This document shows positions 16,261 to 26,716 of a stretch of 64,000 nt of DNA, piece by piece. Made by a program: the position numbers and the translations under genes. A model generated the notes under the pieces. The model ran no database searches. It was not told the origin of the DNA and worked only from the letters and a program-made list of their open reading frames with translations. Within the stretch, counting starts at the first letter, position 1; each line of letters begins with the position of its first letter. The stretch comes from JAKALD01 sp963817785 (GTDB taxonomy: Bacteria; Pseudomonadota; Gammaproteobacteria; Burkholderiales; SG8-39), in NCBI GenBank assembly GCA_963817785.1, contig CAWFPL010000005.1, forward strand, positions 1-64,000, in the 5' to 3' direction.

Positions 16261-17247
16261 TCACCTCTGCCTGATGGTGGCCACCGCAGCGAGCATCTCG
16301 CCTGCAAACAGCCGCGGATTCAACGGGTGGCGAGCAAGCGCCCGGTTGCGGCCCATCTGCCTGGCGAACGCGAGCCAGGCAGCGCCGAGCGCCGTTGGCC
16401 CAGGCTTGCCGCCGGTGGCGTATTTCGTGCGTCCAGCGAGCGCCGCAAAAGCCTGATCGAGAGCAAACTTCTGCAGCGCGTCGGCGAGGATCTCGAGCTC
16501 CTCGCGATCGCCGCAGGCTTTCAGCGTGCCCTGGTCACCGCTTGCAAGCGCCTGGAGCACCCGCCCGAGCGCGGCGCTGCCCTCGCCCGTGGCGTGCTCG
16601 AGGGCCCGGAGAGGGGCTCCACCTGCGAAGGCAAGCCAGCGCTCGGCATCCTTGACCCCTTGGGTGGCCAGCCAAGCGCGCGCCGCCTCGGGCTGCGGCA
16701 GCGGTAGCGGCACTGCGACGCAGCGACTGCGAATCGTGGACAAGAGCCGCGCAGGGCGGTGTGAGACCAGCACGAACACCGCGCCCGGCGGTGGTTCCTC
16801 GAGGCTCTTGAGCAGGGAGTTCGCCGCATGCAGGTTCATCGCCTCTGCCGGCTGGACGATGGCGAAGCGCCGTGCGCCACGGTGCGAGCCGATGTTGAGG
16901 AAGTCCGCCAGCTCGCGCACCTGATCGACCTTGATCTCGGTGCTGGGCTTACCCGGTTTGGCTGTTGCGCCCTCCTCCTCCGGCCCGAGAACCTGGCGCG
17001 CCATCGCCTCGGGCTCGATGAAGCGCACGTCGGGGTGATTGCCGGCCGCGAACCACCGACAAGCGTCGCAAGTACCGCACGGCCCGGCCTTCGGCCCCGG
17101 AGCTTCACACAGCAGGAACTGCACAAAGTGCTCCGCCAAGGCCAGCTTGCCTACCCCAGCCGGGCCATGAAACAGCAGTGCCTGCGGCAGGCGCTTAATC
17201 TTCTGAAGGAGCGGGCCCCAGATGGTTTCCTGCCAAGGATATTTCAT
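16261..17247 (-). CDS. holB: DNA polymerase III subunit delta'
   Basis: 328 residues. It has an ATPase-like P-loop region (FHGPAGVGKLALAEHF), a zinc module (CGTCDACRW with preceding cysteine) and the LLKSLEEPPPGAVFVLVSH segment typical of clamp-loader delta'. As part of the clamp loader it helps place the beta clamp on primed DNA. It is 4 bases after tmk and runs directly into pilZ, so mltG-tmk-holB-pilZ is one operon. Confidence 0.95.
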   Translation of the reverse strand: MKYPWQETIWGPLLQKIKRLPQALLFHGPAGVGKLALAEHFVQFLLCEAPGPKAGPCGTCDACRWFAAGNHPDVRFIEPEAMARQVLGPEEEGATAKPGKPSTEIKVDQVRELADFLNIGSHRGARRFAIVQPAEAMNLHAANSLLKSLEEPPPGAVFVLVSHRPARLLSTIRSRCVAVPLPLPQPEAARAWLATQGVKDAERWLAFAGGAPLRALEHATGEGSAALGRVLQALASGDQGTLKACGDREELEILADALQKFALDQAFAALAGRTKYATGGKPGPTALGAAWLAFARQMGRNRALARHPLNPRLFAGEMLAAVATIRQR

Positions 17248-17251
17248 TAGA

Positions 17252-17866
17252 TCAGATATCTACTAGGTATTTCTCTATCTCTTTCTTAACTTCTTGCACA
17301 CCCCCGGCCCCATCGATCACGCGGATTCGGCCGGGCTCGCCTCGGGCCCGCCGTAGATAACCTTCGCGCACGCGCTCGAAGAAGCTGCGGTCCTGCTGCT
17401 CGAAGCGGTCCATTTGCCGGCCGGACCCGCGCAGTCTAGCTTGACTGACCTCGTACGAGCAGTCGAAGACCAACGTACGGTCGGGGTGCAGTCCCGGGTG
17501 CGCAGCCGCGGCGAGCCGCTCCACCAGCTCGCTGGAAACCCCCTTGCCGGCCCCTTGGTAGGCGGCCGTCGCGTCGGTGAAACGATCGCAGAGTACCCAA
17601 GTCCCCGCGGCCAGGGCGGGCCGGATCCGCTTGGCGACGTGATCGGCGCGGGCCGCGAACATGAGCAGCGTCTCGGTGATCGGGTCCATGGGTTCGGCCA
17701 GCACCAAGGCGCGCAGCTGCTCAGCCAGCGGGGTGCCCCCGGGTTCCCGGGTCACCAGCACCGCATGCCCTTCGCCACGCAGCCGCTCGGCGATCCAGTC
17801 CAGATGGGTGGATTTGCCGGCGCCGTCCACGCCCTCCAGGGTGATGAATTTGCCGCGCTCGCTCAT
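17252..17866 (-). CDS. tmk: Thymidylate kinase
   Basis: 204 residues. The P-loop is LEGVDGAGKSTHL, the DR(F/Y) motif appears as DRFTDATAAYQGAGKG, and the lid region follows. It phosphorylates dTMP to dTDP for DNA synthesis. The size is normal for the family. It follows mltG by 24 bases and precedes holB by 4, the standard order in betaproteobacteria. Confidence 0.97.
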   Translation of the reverse strand: MSERGKFITLEGVDGAGKSTHLDWIAERLRGEGHAVLVTREPGGTPLAEQLRALVLAEPMDPITETLLMFAARADHVAKRIRPALAAGTWVLCDRFTDATAAYQGAGKGVSSELVERLAAAAHPGLHPDRTLVFDCSYEVSQARLRGSGRQMDRFEQQDRSFFERVREGYLRRARGEPGRIRVIDGAGGVQEVKKEIEKYLVDI

Positions 17867-17890
17867 CCGAAGTGACCGCCGACGTGGCGC

Positions 17891-18895
17891 TTACTTGCGC
17901 GCCGCGGGCCGCTGGTACATGTCGACCGCCCGATTGTGCTGTTCCAGCGTGCGGGAAAACACGCTCGTACCGTCGCCGCGCGCCACGTAATAGAGATCGC
18001 CGGTCTGCGCGGGCCGCAGCGCCGCGCGCAGCGAGGCGAGCCCCGGCATCGCGATCGGCGTCGGCGGCAACCCGGGGCGCGTGTACGTATTGTAGGGCCC
18101 GTCCGCGGTCAGATCCTTCTTGCGCAGATTGCCGTCGAAGCGCGCGCCCATGCCGTAGATGACCGTGGGATCCACCTGGAGCAGCATGCCAGCGCGCAGG
18201 CGATTGACCAGCACTCCCGCGATCATCGTCCGCTCGGTGGCCCGCCCGGTCTCCTTCTCGATGAGCGAGGCCATGATGAGCGCCTGATACGGGTTCTGGT
18301 ACGGCAGGTCCGGCGTCCGCTTGGACCACTCCAGCGCGAGGTGACGCTGCATGGCGCCATAAGCGCGGCGCAGGACCGACAGGTCGCTCGCGCCCTTGCT
18401 GAACAGGTACGTGTCGGGGAAGAAGAGCCCTTCGGCGCGCCGTTCGGGCGCACCCAGCCTTTGCAGGATCTGGGCCTGATCGAGTCCGAGCGTGTCGTGG
18501 CGCAGATCCGGCGATTCGTTCAGCGCGTTGCGCACCTGACGGAAGGTCCAGCCCTCGATGAACGTGATCTCCGCCTGGGTCACGTCGCCGCGCGTCAGCT
18601 TGTCGAGCAGCTCGAGCGGCTTCAGCGGCGCCGTGAGCTCGTAGCTGCCGGCCTTGATCTGCTGCGCGCGGCCGAGGGCGCGTGCCAGCGCCTCGAACTG
18701 GAAGCGGCCGACCTCGACGCCCGCTTCGTCGAGAATGCGCGCCGCGCCGCGAAAGCGGGTGCCCTCGGGGATCTCGAATTCGACCGGCAGCTTGCGGATG
18801 GTCAGTGGCGTCTCCACATAACGCGCGAGGTAGACCGCCCCTGCCGCTGCGGCGAGGACGAAGCCGATCAGGCCTATGGCGAGTAAGCGGCGCAA
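17891..18895 (-). CDS. mltG: Endolytic murein transglycosylase MltG
   Basis: 334 residues with an N-terminal membrane anchor (about residues 5-24) and a LysM-like then YceG domain. The catalytic motif MASLIEKETG contains the active Glu, and the family sequence VDPTVIYGMG and YNTYTRPGLPPTPI are present. It cleaves nascent glycan strands and sets their length. It is divergent from ygfZ with 28 bases between the start codons, so a shared bidirectional promoter is likely. Confidence 0.96.
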   Translation of the reverse strand: MRRLLAIGLIGFVLAAAAGAVYLARYVETPLTIRKLPVEFEIPEGTRFRGAARILDEAGVEVGRFQFEALARALGRAQQIKAGSYELTAPLKPLELLDKLTRGDVTQAEITFIEGWTFRQVRNALNESPDLRHDTLGLDQAQILQRLGAPERRAEGLFFPDTYLFSKGASDLSVLRRAYGAMQRHLALEWSKRTPDLPYQNPYQALIMASLIEKETGRATERTMIAGVLVNRLRAGMLLQVDPTVIYGMGARFDGNLRKKDLTADGPYNTYTRPGLPPTPIAMPGLASLRAALRPAQTGDLYYVARGDGTSVFSRTLEQHNRAVDMYQRPAARK

Positions 18896-18923
18896 CGGAA
18901 GCGGCTAAAATTCGCATTCTACG

Positions 18924-19841
18924 ATGGACACACGGATCACTCATTCGGGGGCGGAGCTCGCCGCCTTGGGCATGCTCGAAGTCACGGGCGAGGACGCGCG
19001 GGCCTTTCTGCATGCGCAGCTCACCAACGACGTGGCGGGCCTGCTGGCGGACCGGGCGCGCTATGCCGGTTGGTGCTCGGCGAAAGGCCGGCTCCTGGCG
19101 AGCTCGCTGGTCGTTCCGCATCGCGGCGGATTTCTGCTGCAGCTCGCGCGCGACCTGGCTCCGGCGGTGGCCAAGCGGCTCGCGATGTTCGTGCTGCGCT
19201 CCAAGGTCAAGGTCTCCGACGGCAGCGCCGCTTGGGCCCAGTTCGGCCTGTGGGGCGCGGGCGCCGCAGAGCAGCTCGCCGCCCTCGGCGTCGTCGCCCC
19301 GCAGCTCGATCTCGGCGTAAGCGATGCGCAGGACGCGCTCGCCGTACGCGTTGCCGAGCAGCGCTACCTGGTCGCCGTACCCGCGGCGCGCCGCGAGGCG
19401 ACTGCGCTCCTCGTTCACGGCTCCGAGCAGGCGTGGCTGCTGGAGGAGATCCGGGCCGGACGGCCGCTCGTCACGCAAGCTACCCAGGACCTGTTCGTTC
19501 CGCAGATGGTCAACTACGAGCTGCTCGGCGCAGTGGACTTCAAGAAAGGCTGCTATCCGGGGCAGGAGATCGTGGCGCGCACGCAGTATCGCGGCCAGCT
19601 CAAGCGCCGCATGATCCGAGCGCGGGTGAACGCGCAAGCACAGCCCGGCCAGGACGTCTACGGACAGGACTTGACCGGGCAGGCCGCCGGCACGGTGGTG
19701 AACAGCGCGCTCACCCCGGAGGGCGGCAGCGAGGTGCTGGCGGTAGTGCCGATCGCCTCGCTCGCGCAGCACGCAACGCTGCGGCTCGGCAGCCCTGATG
19801 GGCCTGCACTCGAGGTCCTGCCCCTGCCCTACGCGGCATGA
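18924..19841 (+). CDS. ygfZ: Folate-binding YgfZ/CAF17-family protein
   Basis: 305 residues with the signature KGCYPGQEIVARTQYRG, including the conserved cysteine, and the folate-binding N-terminal GcvT-like fold. The family uses tetrahydrofolate and helps assemble or repair certain iron-sulfur enzymes such as MiaB. It overlaps the following DUF4936 gene by four bases. The divergent pairing with mltG is typical of betaproteobacteria. Confidence 0.93.
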   Translation: MDTRITHSGAELAALGMLEVTGEDARAFLHAQLTNDVAGLLADRARYAGWCSAKGRLLASSLVVPHRGGFLLQLARDLAPAVAKRLAMFVLRSKVKVSDGSAAWAQFGLWGAGAAEQLAALGVVAPQLDLGVSDAQDALAVRVAEQRYLVAVPAARREATALLVHGSEQAWLLEEIRAGRPLVTQATQDLFVPQMVNYELLGAVDFKKGCYPGQEIVARTQYRGQLKRRMIRARVNAQAQPGQDVYGQDLTGQAAGTVVNSALTPEGGSEVLAVVPIASLAQHATLRLGSPDGPALEVLPLPYAA

Positions 19842-20125
19842 CGAACTACTACGTGTACTACCGCATCGGGCCGTACGCACGCACGGAGCTGACGCGCGTG
19901 GTCGGCGAGATGTTTGCGGCCGTCGCCGAACAGACCGGAGTCCAGGGTCGATGGATGCACCGGCGCGATGACCCGAGCACCTGCATGGAGGTGTACGAAG
20001 AGGTGCACGAGGCGGCGCGCTTCGAAGCCCTGCTCGAGCGCGAGGCGCAGCGCAGGGGCTTCCAGCGCTTTCTGGCACCTGGCGCGGCGCGTCACACGGA
20101 ATGCTTCGTCGCGGCGCAGGACTGA
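19838..20125 (+). CDS. DUF4936 family protein
   Basis: 95 residues beginning MTNYYVYYRIGPY. The ferredoxin-like small fold has a conserved MHRRDDPSTCMEVYEEV segment. DUF4936 is mainly a betaproteobacterial family of unknown function found beside ygfZ. It overlaps ygfZ by 4 bases and is followed 3 bases later by the NRDE gene, so all three are co-transcribed. Confidence 0.88.
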   Translation: MTNYYVYYRIGPYARTELTRVVGEMFAAVAEQTGVQGRWMHRRDDPSTCMEVYEEVHEAARFEALLEREAQRRGFQRFLAPGAARHTECFVAAQD

Positions 20126-20128
20126 GCG

Positions 20129-20893
20129 ATGTGCCTGATCCTTCTGGCGTGGCGTGCGCATCCCGAGTATCCGTTGGTCGTCGCCGCAAACCGCGACGAA
20201 TACCACGCCCGGCCTTCGGCGCCCGCCGGTTTTTGGGAGGACCGACCCGACATCCTCGGCGGACGCGACCTCGAATTCATGGGGACATGGATGGCAATGA
20301 CTCGGGCGGGCAAGTTCGCCGCCGTAACCAACTACCGCGGTTCGGACGGCGCCTCCGCCGGAACCCTGTCTCGGGGCTTGCTCGCCCGCCGCTTCCTGGA
20401 GAACGGGGAACGCCCCGCCGAGTTCGTGCGCGCCCTCGCTCAGGACGGTGCCGCATACCGGGGCTTCAATTTTCTCGCGGGCGACCTGGACGAGCTCTGG
20501 TGGGTGTCCAACCGCGGTGCAGGTGCCCGGCGACTCGACGCGGGCATTCACGGGCTGTCCAATCACCTGCTCGACACGCCTTGGCCGAAGGTGACGACGG
20601 GCAAGCTACGGCTGGCACGCGCGCTCGAGACGGCTCCTGCGGTCGATCCATTGCTGGCGTTGCTCGCGGACACGTCCGTCGCGGCGGATGAGGAGCTTCC
20701 CGACACCGGCGTCGGACCGGAGCGGGAGCGGGCGCTGTCCGCGGCGCGCATCGTCGCGCCCGGCTACGGCACGCGTTGCTCGACCGTGCTCATGCTCGGG
20801 CGCACTGGACGGGCGCGCTTCGCCGAGCGCGCCTACGACGCTCAGGGCAATCAGGGCGTCACGCTGCAGTACGAGCTGCGCCTGACAGTCTGA
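20129..20893 (+). CDS. NRDE (TANGO2-like) family protein
   Basis: 254 residues. The N-terminus MCLILLAWRAHPEYPLVVAA followed by NRDE is diagnostic for the NRDE/TANGO2 family, with an N-terminal Cys that could act as an Ntn-type nucleophile. Later family segments include FAAVTNYRG and GLSNHLLDTPWPK. Proposed roles include haem or lipid trafficking in eukaryotes; the bacterial role is unclear. It belongs to the ygfZ transcription unit. Confidence 0.93.
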   Translation: MCLILLAWRAHPEYPLVVAANRDEYHARPSAPAGFWEDRPDILGGRDLEFMGTWMAMTRAGKFAAVTNYRGSDGASAGTLSRGLLARRFLENGERPAEFVRALAQDGAAYRGFNFLAGDLDELWWVSNRGAGARRLDAGIHGLSNHLLDTPWPKVTTGKLRLARALETAPAVDPLLALLADTSVAADEELPDTGVGPERERALSAARIVAPGYGTRCSTVLMLGRTGRARFAERAYDAQGNQGVTLQYELRLTV

Positions 20894-20914
20894 CCGGGGC
20901 CGGAACTTCCTGGC

Positions 20915-21346
20915 TTAGCCGCCCGCCGCGAGCTTGCGCGTCATCGCCTGGTGCGGGATGCCCGCCTCGAGGTAGACCTCGCCCTCGGCGGTGAAACCGT
21001 GGCGCCGATAGAAGCCGAGCGCATGCGTCTGCGCCGAGAGCGCGATCTCCTGCATGCCGCGCGAGCGCGCCTCCTCGACCAGGCGTTCGAGCAGCGCGCC
21101 GCCCAGGCCCCGCCCGCGCCACTCGGCGAGCACCGCCATGCGGCCGATATGGCCGTCGGGCAGCAGGCGCCCGGTGCCGACGGCGCGCCCGTCGTCCAGG
21201 CGCGCCAGCGCGTGGACGCAATGCCCATCGACGTCGTCCAGCTCGAGCTCGCGCGGCACGCCCTGCTCGGCGACGAACACGGCCTCGCGGATCGCGCTTG
21301 CCTCCGCGCGGGCTTCGTTCCAGGCCAGCAGATCGATGCGCGCCAT
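20915..21346 (-). CDS. GNAT-family acetyltransferase
   Basis: 143 residues. An ElaA-like opening (REAVFVAEQGVPRELELDD) precedes the acetyl-CoA loop EWRGRGLGGALLERLVEEA and the C-terminal GFYRRHGFTAEGEVYLEAGI segment. These match the small YjcF/ElaA-type acetyltransferase group. The substrate is unknown. It is divergent from the aldolase-dehydrogenase gene with 41 bases between starts. Confidence 0.92.
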   Translation of the reverse strand: MARIDLLAWNEARAEASAIREAVFVAEQGVPRELELDDVDGHCVHALARLDDGRAVGTGRLLPDGHIGRMAVLAEWRGRGLGGALLERLVEEARSRGMQEIALSAQTHALGFYRRHGFTAEGEVYLEAGIPHQAMTRKLAAGG

Positions 21347-21387
21347 CGCGAAAGTATAATTGCCGCCTTTCCCGCCAAGCGATCTGC

Positions 21388-23357
21388 ATGAACAGCCTCT
21401 GGAACGACGCCGAAGCCGCGCAGTTTTCCGGCCCGCTCGGACCGCGCGTGTACACCTCGCGGCTGCTCGGGCGCGACAAGTCGCTGGTGCTGCATGGGGG
21501 TGGCAACACCTCGGTGAAGCTGCGCGACAGGAATGCGTTCGGGGAGGACGAGGAGGTCCTGTACGTCAAGGGCAGCGGCTGGGACCTGGAGAAGATCGAG
21601 CCGGCGGGTTTCTCGCCGGTGGCGCTGGGCTACGTGCGCCGGCTGGCGCAGCTCGAGCGGTTGTCCGACCCGCAGATGGTGAACGAGCTCGCGACGCACC
21701 TGCTGCGCGCCGGCGCGCCGGCGCCGTCGGTCGAGACCATCCTGCATGCCATCCTGCCGCACAAGTACGTCGATCACACGCACGCCGACGCCGCGCTGTC
21801 GGTATCCAACGCGCCCGAGGGCGAGAAGCGCGTGCGCGAGATCTACGGCGACCGGGTGGTCGTGATCCCCTACATCATGGCGGGCTTCGACCTGGCGGCA
21901 TGCTGCGCGCGCGAGTTCCCGAAGCAGGCCGGGCCGAATACCATCGGCATGGTGCTGCTCTCGCACGGCGTGTTTTCCTTCGGTGCGGATGCGAGGGAAT
22001 CGTACGAGCGCATGATCCGCCTGGTATCCATGGCGGAGGACTACCTGGCGTCGAAGAGCGCCTGGCACGTGAGCATGCCTGCTGCCGCGCCGTTGCCCTT
22101 CAAGCGCGAGGAAGTCGCACAGCTACGCCGCGCGATCGCCGATTGCGCCGGCTTTCCGCTGTTGCTCGCAATCCACGACAGCCCGAAATTCCTGGGCTTC
22201 GCGCGCCACCCGGACGTGGCGCGCATCTCCCAGCGCGGCCCGGCGACCCCCGATCACGTGATTCGCACCAAGCCGCTTCCCATGCTGGGGCGCGACGTCG
22301 CCGCCTTCGCCGCGGCCTACCGCGCTTACTTCGAGCGCCACGCGGTCCGCACCACCGAGAAGAAGACCATGCTCGATGCGGCGCCGCGCATGGCGCTCGA
22401 TGCCGAGCTGGGGTTCGTCGGCGTGGGACGTAGCGCCAAGGACGTGGCGATCGTCGCGGAGCTCTACGATCACACCATCGACGTGATCCTGCGTGCCGAG
22501 GCGCTCGGCGGCTGGCGAGCGCTCGATGAGCGCCACGTCTTCGACATCGAGTATTGGGATCTCGAGCAAGCGAAGCTGAAGAAAGCTGGCAATACGCCCG
22601 TGTTCGGCGGCGAGGTGGCGCTGGTCACCGGCGCCGCCTCCGGTATCGGCAAGGCATGCGCGGAGGCCTTTCTGAAGCGCGGCGCGGCAGTGGTGGGTCT
22701 GGATCGCAACCCCGCGATCGAGACGCTCTTCGGGCGCGCCGATTACCTCGGCATCACCTGCGACCTTACCGATGGCGGCGCGGTCGGCGCGGCGCTCGAC
22801 GCCGCGGTGAAGCGCTTCGGCGGCATTGACATGGTGGTCCTGAACGCCGGCCTGTTCCCCTCCTCCCAGCCCATCGCGAGCCTCGCCGACGACGCGTGGC
22901 GGCGCGCCATGACGGTCAACGCCGAGGCGGGCCTCATCGTCCTGCGCGCCGCGTACCCGTTGCTCCGTCTCGCGCCGCGCGGCGGTCGCGTGGTCGTGAT
23001 CGGCTCGAAGAACGTGCCTGCGCCCGGACCGGGTGCGGCGGCGTACTCGGCTTCCAAGGCCGCGCTTAATCAGCTCGCGCGCGTCGCGGCGCTCGAGTGG
23101 TCGAAGGACGGGATCCGCGTGAACACCATCCATCCCAACGCGGTGTACGACACCGCGCTGTGGACCGAAGAGGTGCTCGCCGCGCGGGCCAAGGCCTACA
23201 ACCTCACGGTGGAGCAATACAAGAGGAACAACCTGCTGCGCACCGAAGTCTCCTCCAGGGACGTCGCCGAGCTCGCCGCCGAGATGTGCGGCACGCTGTT
23301 CGCGAAGACCACGGGCGCGCAGGTCCCCGTGGACGGCGGCACCGAGAAGCTCGTCTG

Positions 23358-23358
<1 letters not shown>
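21388..23358 (+). CDS. Bifunctional class II aldolase / short-chain dehydrogenase
   Basis: 656 residues from ATG 21388. The N-terminal class II aldolase/adducin domain has the phosphate loop HGGGNTSVKL and the metal-binding HTHADAALS. The C-terminal SDR domain (from about residue 410) has the NAD(P) motif VTGAASGIGKA and the catalytic YSASK. Related fusions act on rhamnulose-1-phosphate or other ketose phosphates. The stop codon overlaps the mtnA start (TGATG), which points instead to methylthioribulose-1-phosphate cleavage in a DHAP-type shunt, with the SDR half reducing the aldehyde. Substrate unproven. Confidence 0.92.
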
Positions 23359-24356
<998 letters not shown>

Positions 24357-24436
24357 ACAGCATGGCCGCGTTGTACAACGCTAGCGGTCAGTCTCCGGCT
24401 GAATAGGTTGCGCGACAAGCCATAACACGGTCACAA

Positions 24437-24470
24437 CGCCCAAATCGTCATGGACGGGCGACGTTTTCTT
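24437..24470. terminator. Possible terminator between mtnA and the convergent ThDP gene
   Basis: CGCCC (24437-24441) pairs with GGGCG (24456-24460), followed by a short T-rich run (24463-24470). It lies in the convergent gap after mtnA. The stem is short and the loop long, so this is a weak call. Confidence 0.3.
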
Positions 24471-24487
24471 TGTAAGCGACTCCACTG

Positions 24488-26209
24488 CTATTCGATGGAT
24501 GCTTTGGCGCGGCGATCGGTAAGTGCCTCTACCAACGGACTAATGACACTCTTCGAGCGCACATTAATACACGCAGGCACTCCGCTCTCAGTAGCCCGTT
24601 TAAGGGCGGCCCCGAGCATCGTCGGATCCTCGACGGTTTCGCCGTAGCCCCCAAGACCACGAAACAAGCCGTCGAACGGTATGTCACGGAAATCGGTGCC
24701 GCAGTTGCGCCCACTCGCCCAAACCCGGATCTGCTGCTGCGCGATCGAACCAAGCCCGCGATTGTTGTCAATTACCACCGTAATCGGTGCCTGTTCCCTG
24801 AACGCAGTTTCAATGCTGAGCCCACTGGATAAGAATGCACCGTCGCCGCTTAGCACCACTACGTTTCGGTCCGGATGCCTGAGCTTGAGGGCGATGCCAA
24901 AACCGACGCCGCATCCGAGCAGGCTGTAGGGTCCAGGGTGGAACACGCCACCTAGCTGCTTGCCGTGGAGCTCAGCCCTGTTCAGCGCCATCTCAGCCCA
25001 GTAATGCGTGTCGCCCCCATCTATCACGAGGAAAGCGTTGCCATCCAGGGCGTCCAGTAAAGCAGTGGATGCACTTAGCGGATGCATGGGGTGGCTATCC
25101 GCCTCGTGCTGCAGCAGAGATTGCAATCCGTCACTCCAACGCATGCGCGATTCCCGGAGGGTAGACAACCACGATGGGCGCACGCGCGGGGCCGTAACGC
25201 AAAATTTTTCGTCAAGCTGCGTAAGCACTACTTTCGGGTGACCGAGGATGACGTCGTCGGCCGCGTGATTATCGGCAATCTCGCCATCGGACGCATTAAC
25301 ACACATTAGCCGTGCAGTGCTGGGAATTAGCGGCGGGCTACCGAAATTGAGCATGTTGTCGAGCCGGCTGCCGATCGCCACCACCAGATCGGCCTGACCA
25401 AGCGCCATCTCGGCGGGCGGGAACTGGTGGATGTCGGCCAGACCGCAATACGCAGGGCACTCTGCGCCCATAAGCTTTTGGTGATAGGGCATGATCAGCA
25501 CGGGAATGCTGTAACGCCCGGCCAACGCAGAAAGTTCCTGCTCCGCCCGCGCCCACCAGACCCCGTTTCCGGCCACAATGACTGGTCGCTCGGCATTCGC
25601 CAGCGCGTACGCGAGCGCGTCGAGCCGGGATGGGTCTGGCCAAGCAGCGTGCGTTCGATTCTCGCCGAGGTCGAAAGGTCGAACAGCGCGCGGTTTATGC
25701 TCCTCGTAGCTCGAATAAAGCAAATCAGTCGGGATGCTCAAGTGCACCGGGCCCGGCTGACCTCCGACCGCTATGCAAAACGCCTTGGCCACGAACTCTG
25801 GAATGCGGTCGCCGTCGGTCACCAGCACCGAGTATTTGGTTACGGGCTCTGCCATATGCACGTGGTCGACTTCTTTGAAGCCACCCTGGTTGCGGCGCTT
25901 CAGCGTGCTCGATCCCGTAATAAATAATACCGGCGAGCGCTGACCCCAGGCCTCGAGCATCGCCGGAACCGCATTTGCGAATCCTTCTGGCCCGACTAGG
26001 CATACCGAAGGTTCGCGCGTCACTCGAGACCAACCATCCGCGAGATGCCCTGCGATCTGCTCGTGCGGCGCATTGACAACTCGGATGCCGTAAGCCGCAA
26101 GACCTTCGAGTACCGGATTGATGAACCCGCCACTGAGCGTGAACACGATCTTCACCTTGTGCTCGGCCAGCGTCTTGGCTACCAGCATCCCACCACGTAT
26201 ACGGCCCAT
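24488..26209 (-). CDS. Thiamine-diphosphate-dependent enzyme (acetolactate synthase-like)
   Basis: 573 residues with the three-domain ThDP architecture. The N-terminal pyrimidine-binding domain carries the catalytic Glu in NAPHEQIAGHLADG, a central domain follows, and the C-terminal domain has the diphosphate/Mg motif GDGAFLSSG ending at VIDNN. Candidates include 2-hydroxyacyl-CoA lyase, oxalyl-CoA decarboxylase-like or 2-oxoacid decarboxylase. It is the last gene of a minus-strand unit with two small proteins and a D-2-hydroxyacid dehydrogenase, which suggests it acts on the resulting 2-oxoacid. Confidence 0.88.
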   Translation of the reverse strand: MGRIRGGMLVAKTLAEHKVKIVFTLSGGFINPVLEGLAAYGIRVVNAPHEQIAGHLADGWSRVTREPSVCLVGPEGFANAVPAMLEAWGQRSPVLFITGSSTLKRRNQGGFKEVDHVHMAEPVTKYSVLVTDGDRIPEFVAKAFCIAVGGQPGPVHLSIPTDLLYSSYEEHKPRAVRPFDLGENRTHAAWPDPSRLDALAYALANAERPVIVAGNGVWWARAEQELSALAGRYSIPVLIMPYHQKLMGAECPAYCGLADIHQFPPAEMALGQADLVVAIGSRLDNMLNFGSPPLIPSTARLMCVNASDGEIADNHAADDVILGHPKVVLTQLDEKFCVTAPRVRPSWLSTLRESRMRWSDGLQSLLQHEADSHPMHPLSASTALLDALDGNAFLVIDGGDTHYWAEMALNRAELHGKQLGGVFHPGPYSLLGCGVGFGIALKLRHPDRNVVVLSGDGAFLSSGLSIETAFREQAPITVVIDNNRGLGSIAQQQIRVWASGRNCGTDFRDIPFDGLFRGLGGYGETVEDPTMLGAALKRATESGVPACINVRSKSVISPLVEALTDRRAKASIE

Positions 26210-26344
26210 CGCTTCCTGCCTCCCAGTCGTGAGTTCGCACGCCGGCCGGAAACCTTAACTGGTCAACCCCAGTAAGACAGCCGCCTGGGCGGTTTGCGAG
26301 GTAATCGTGGCGAGACTTATCGCCTCCTTCGTAATATTCGGGCG

Positions 26345-26710
26345 TTAGCTTGTTCGGAGCGCCCGCTCTCGCAGCACGGCGAGAAGTTCTAGCGCGTGTG
26401 CCGCGGCCTGTTCTCCACCCGGGCGGTTGCCGCGTACGAACGGCGGACGTATGTCTTCAATTTGGGCGAGAGCGTTCACCATCGCGTCGTCGGCAACGCT
26501 GTATCTGCGCAGATCATTTACGGTCAGCATGTAGGTATGCAGAACATCAACCTCCGGCGGTGTTGCGCCTAACCTGTGGAGGGCGACGTTCAACCAATGC
26601 GTACCGGCAAGCATCGCGGCCTCGATCTTCATCTCGTAGTCAACAGACCGGCACTTCGCGAGCGAGCGCTCGATTCTCTCAGCCCTCGCGCGGTGGTCAT
26701 CGGGCTTCAT
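26345..26710 (-). CDS. Small protein, paralogue of the next upstream gene
   Basis: 121 residues, family not recognised. The segment MLAGTHWLNVALHRLGAT resembles MNAGTHAVNAALHHAGIT in the adjacent protein, so the two are tandem paralogues that have diverged. Both have conserved His and Asn around that helix and are largely helical. It starts 6 bases after the neighbour's stop codon, so they are co-transcribed. Possibly two subunits of a hetero-oligomer; no catalytic role can be assigned. Confidence 0.68.
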   Translation of the reverse strand: MKPDDHRARAERIERSLAKCRSVDYEMKIEAAMLAGTHWLNVALHRLGATPPEVDVLHTYMLTVNDLRRYSVADDAMVNALAQIEDIRPPFVRGNRPGGEQAAAHALELLAVLRERALRTS

Positions 26711-26716
26711 ATTGGC

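Noticed and set aside
17721..20189. 822-codon minus-strand frame
   Set aside because: Covers tmk, mltG and ygfZ in wrong frames or antisense; composition is Arg/Ala-biased.
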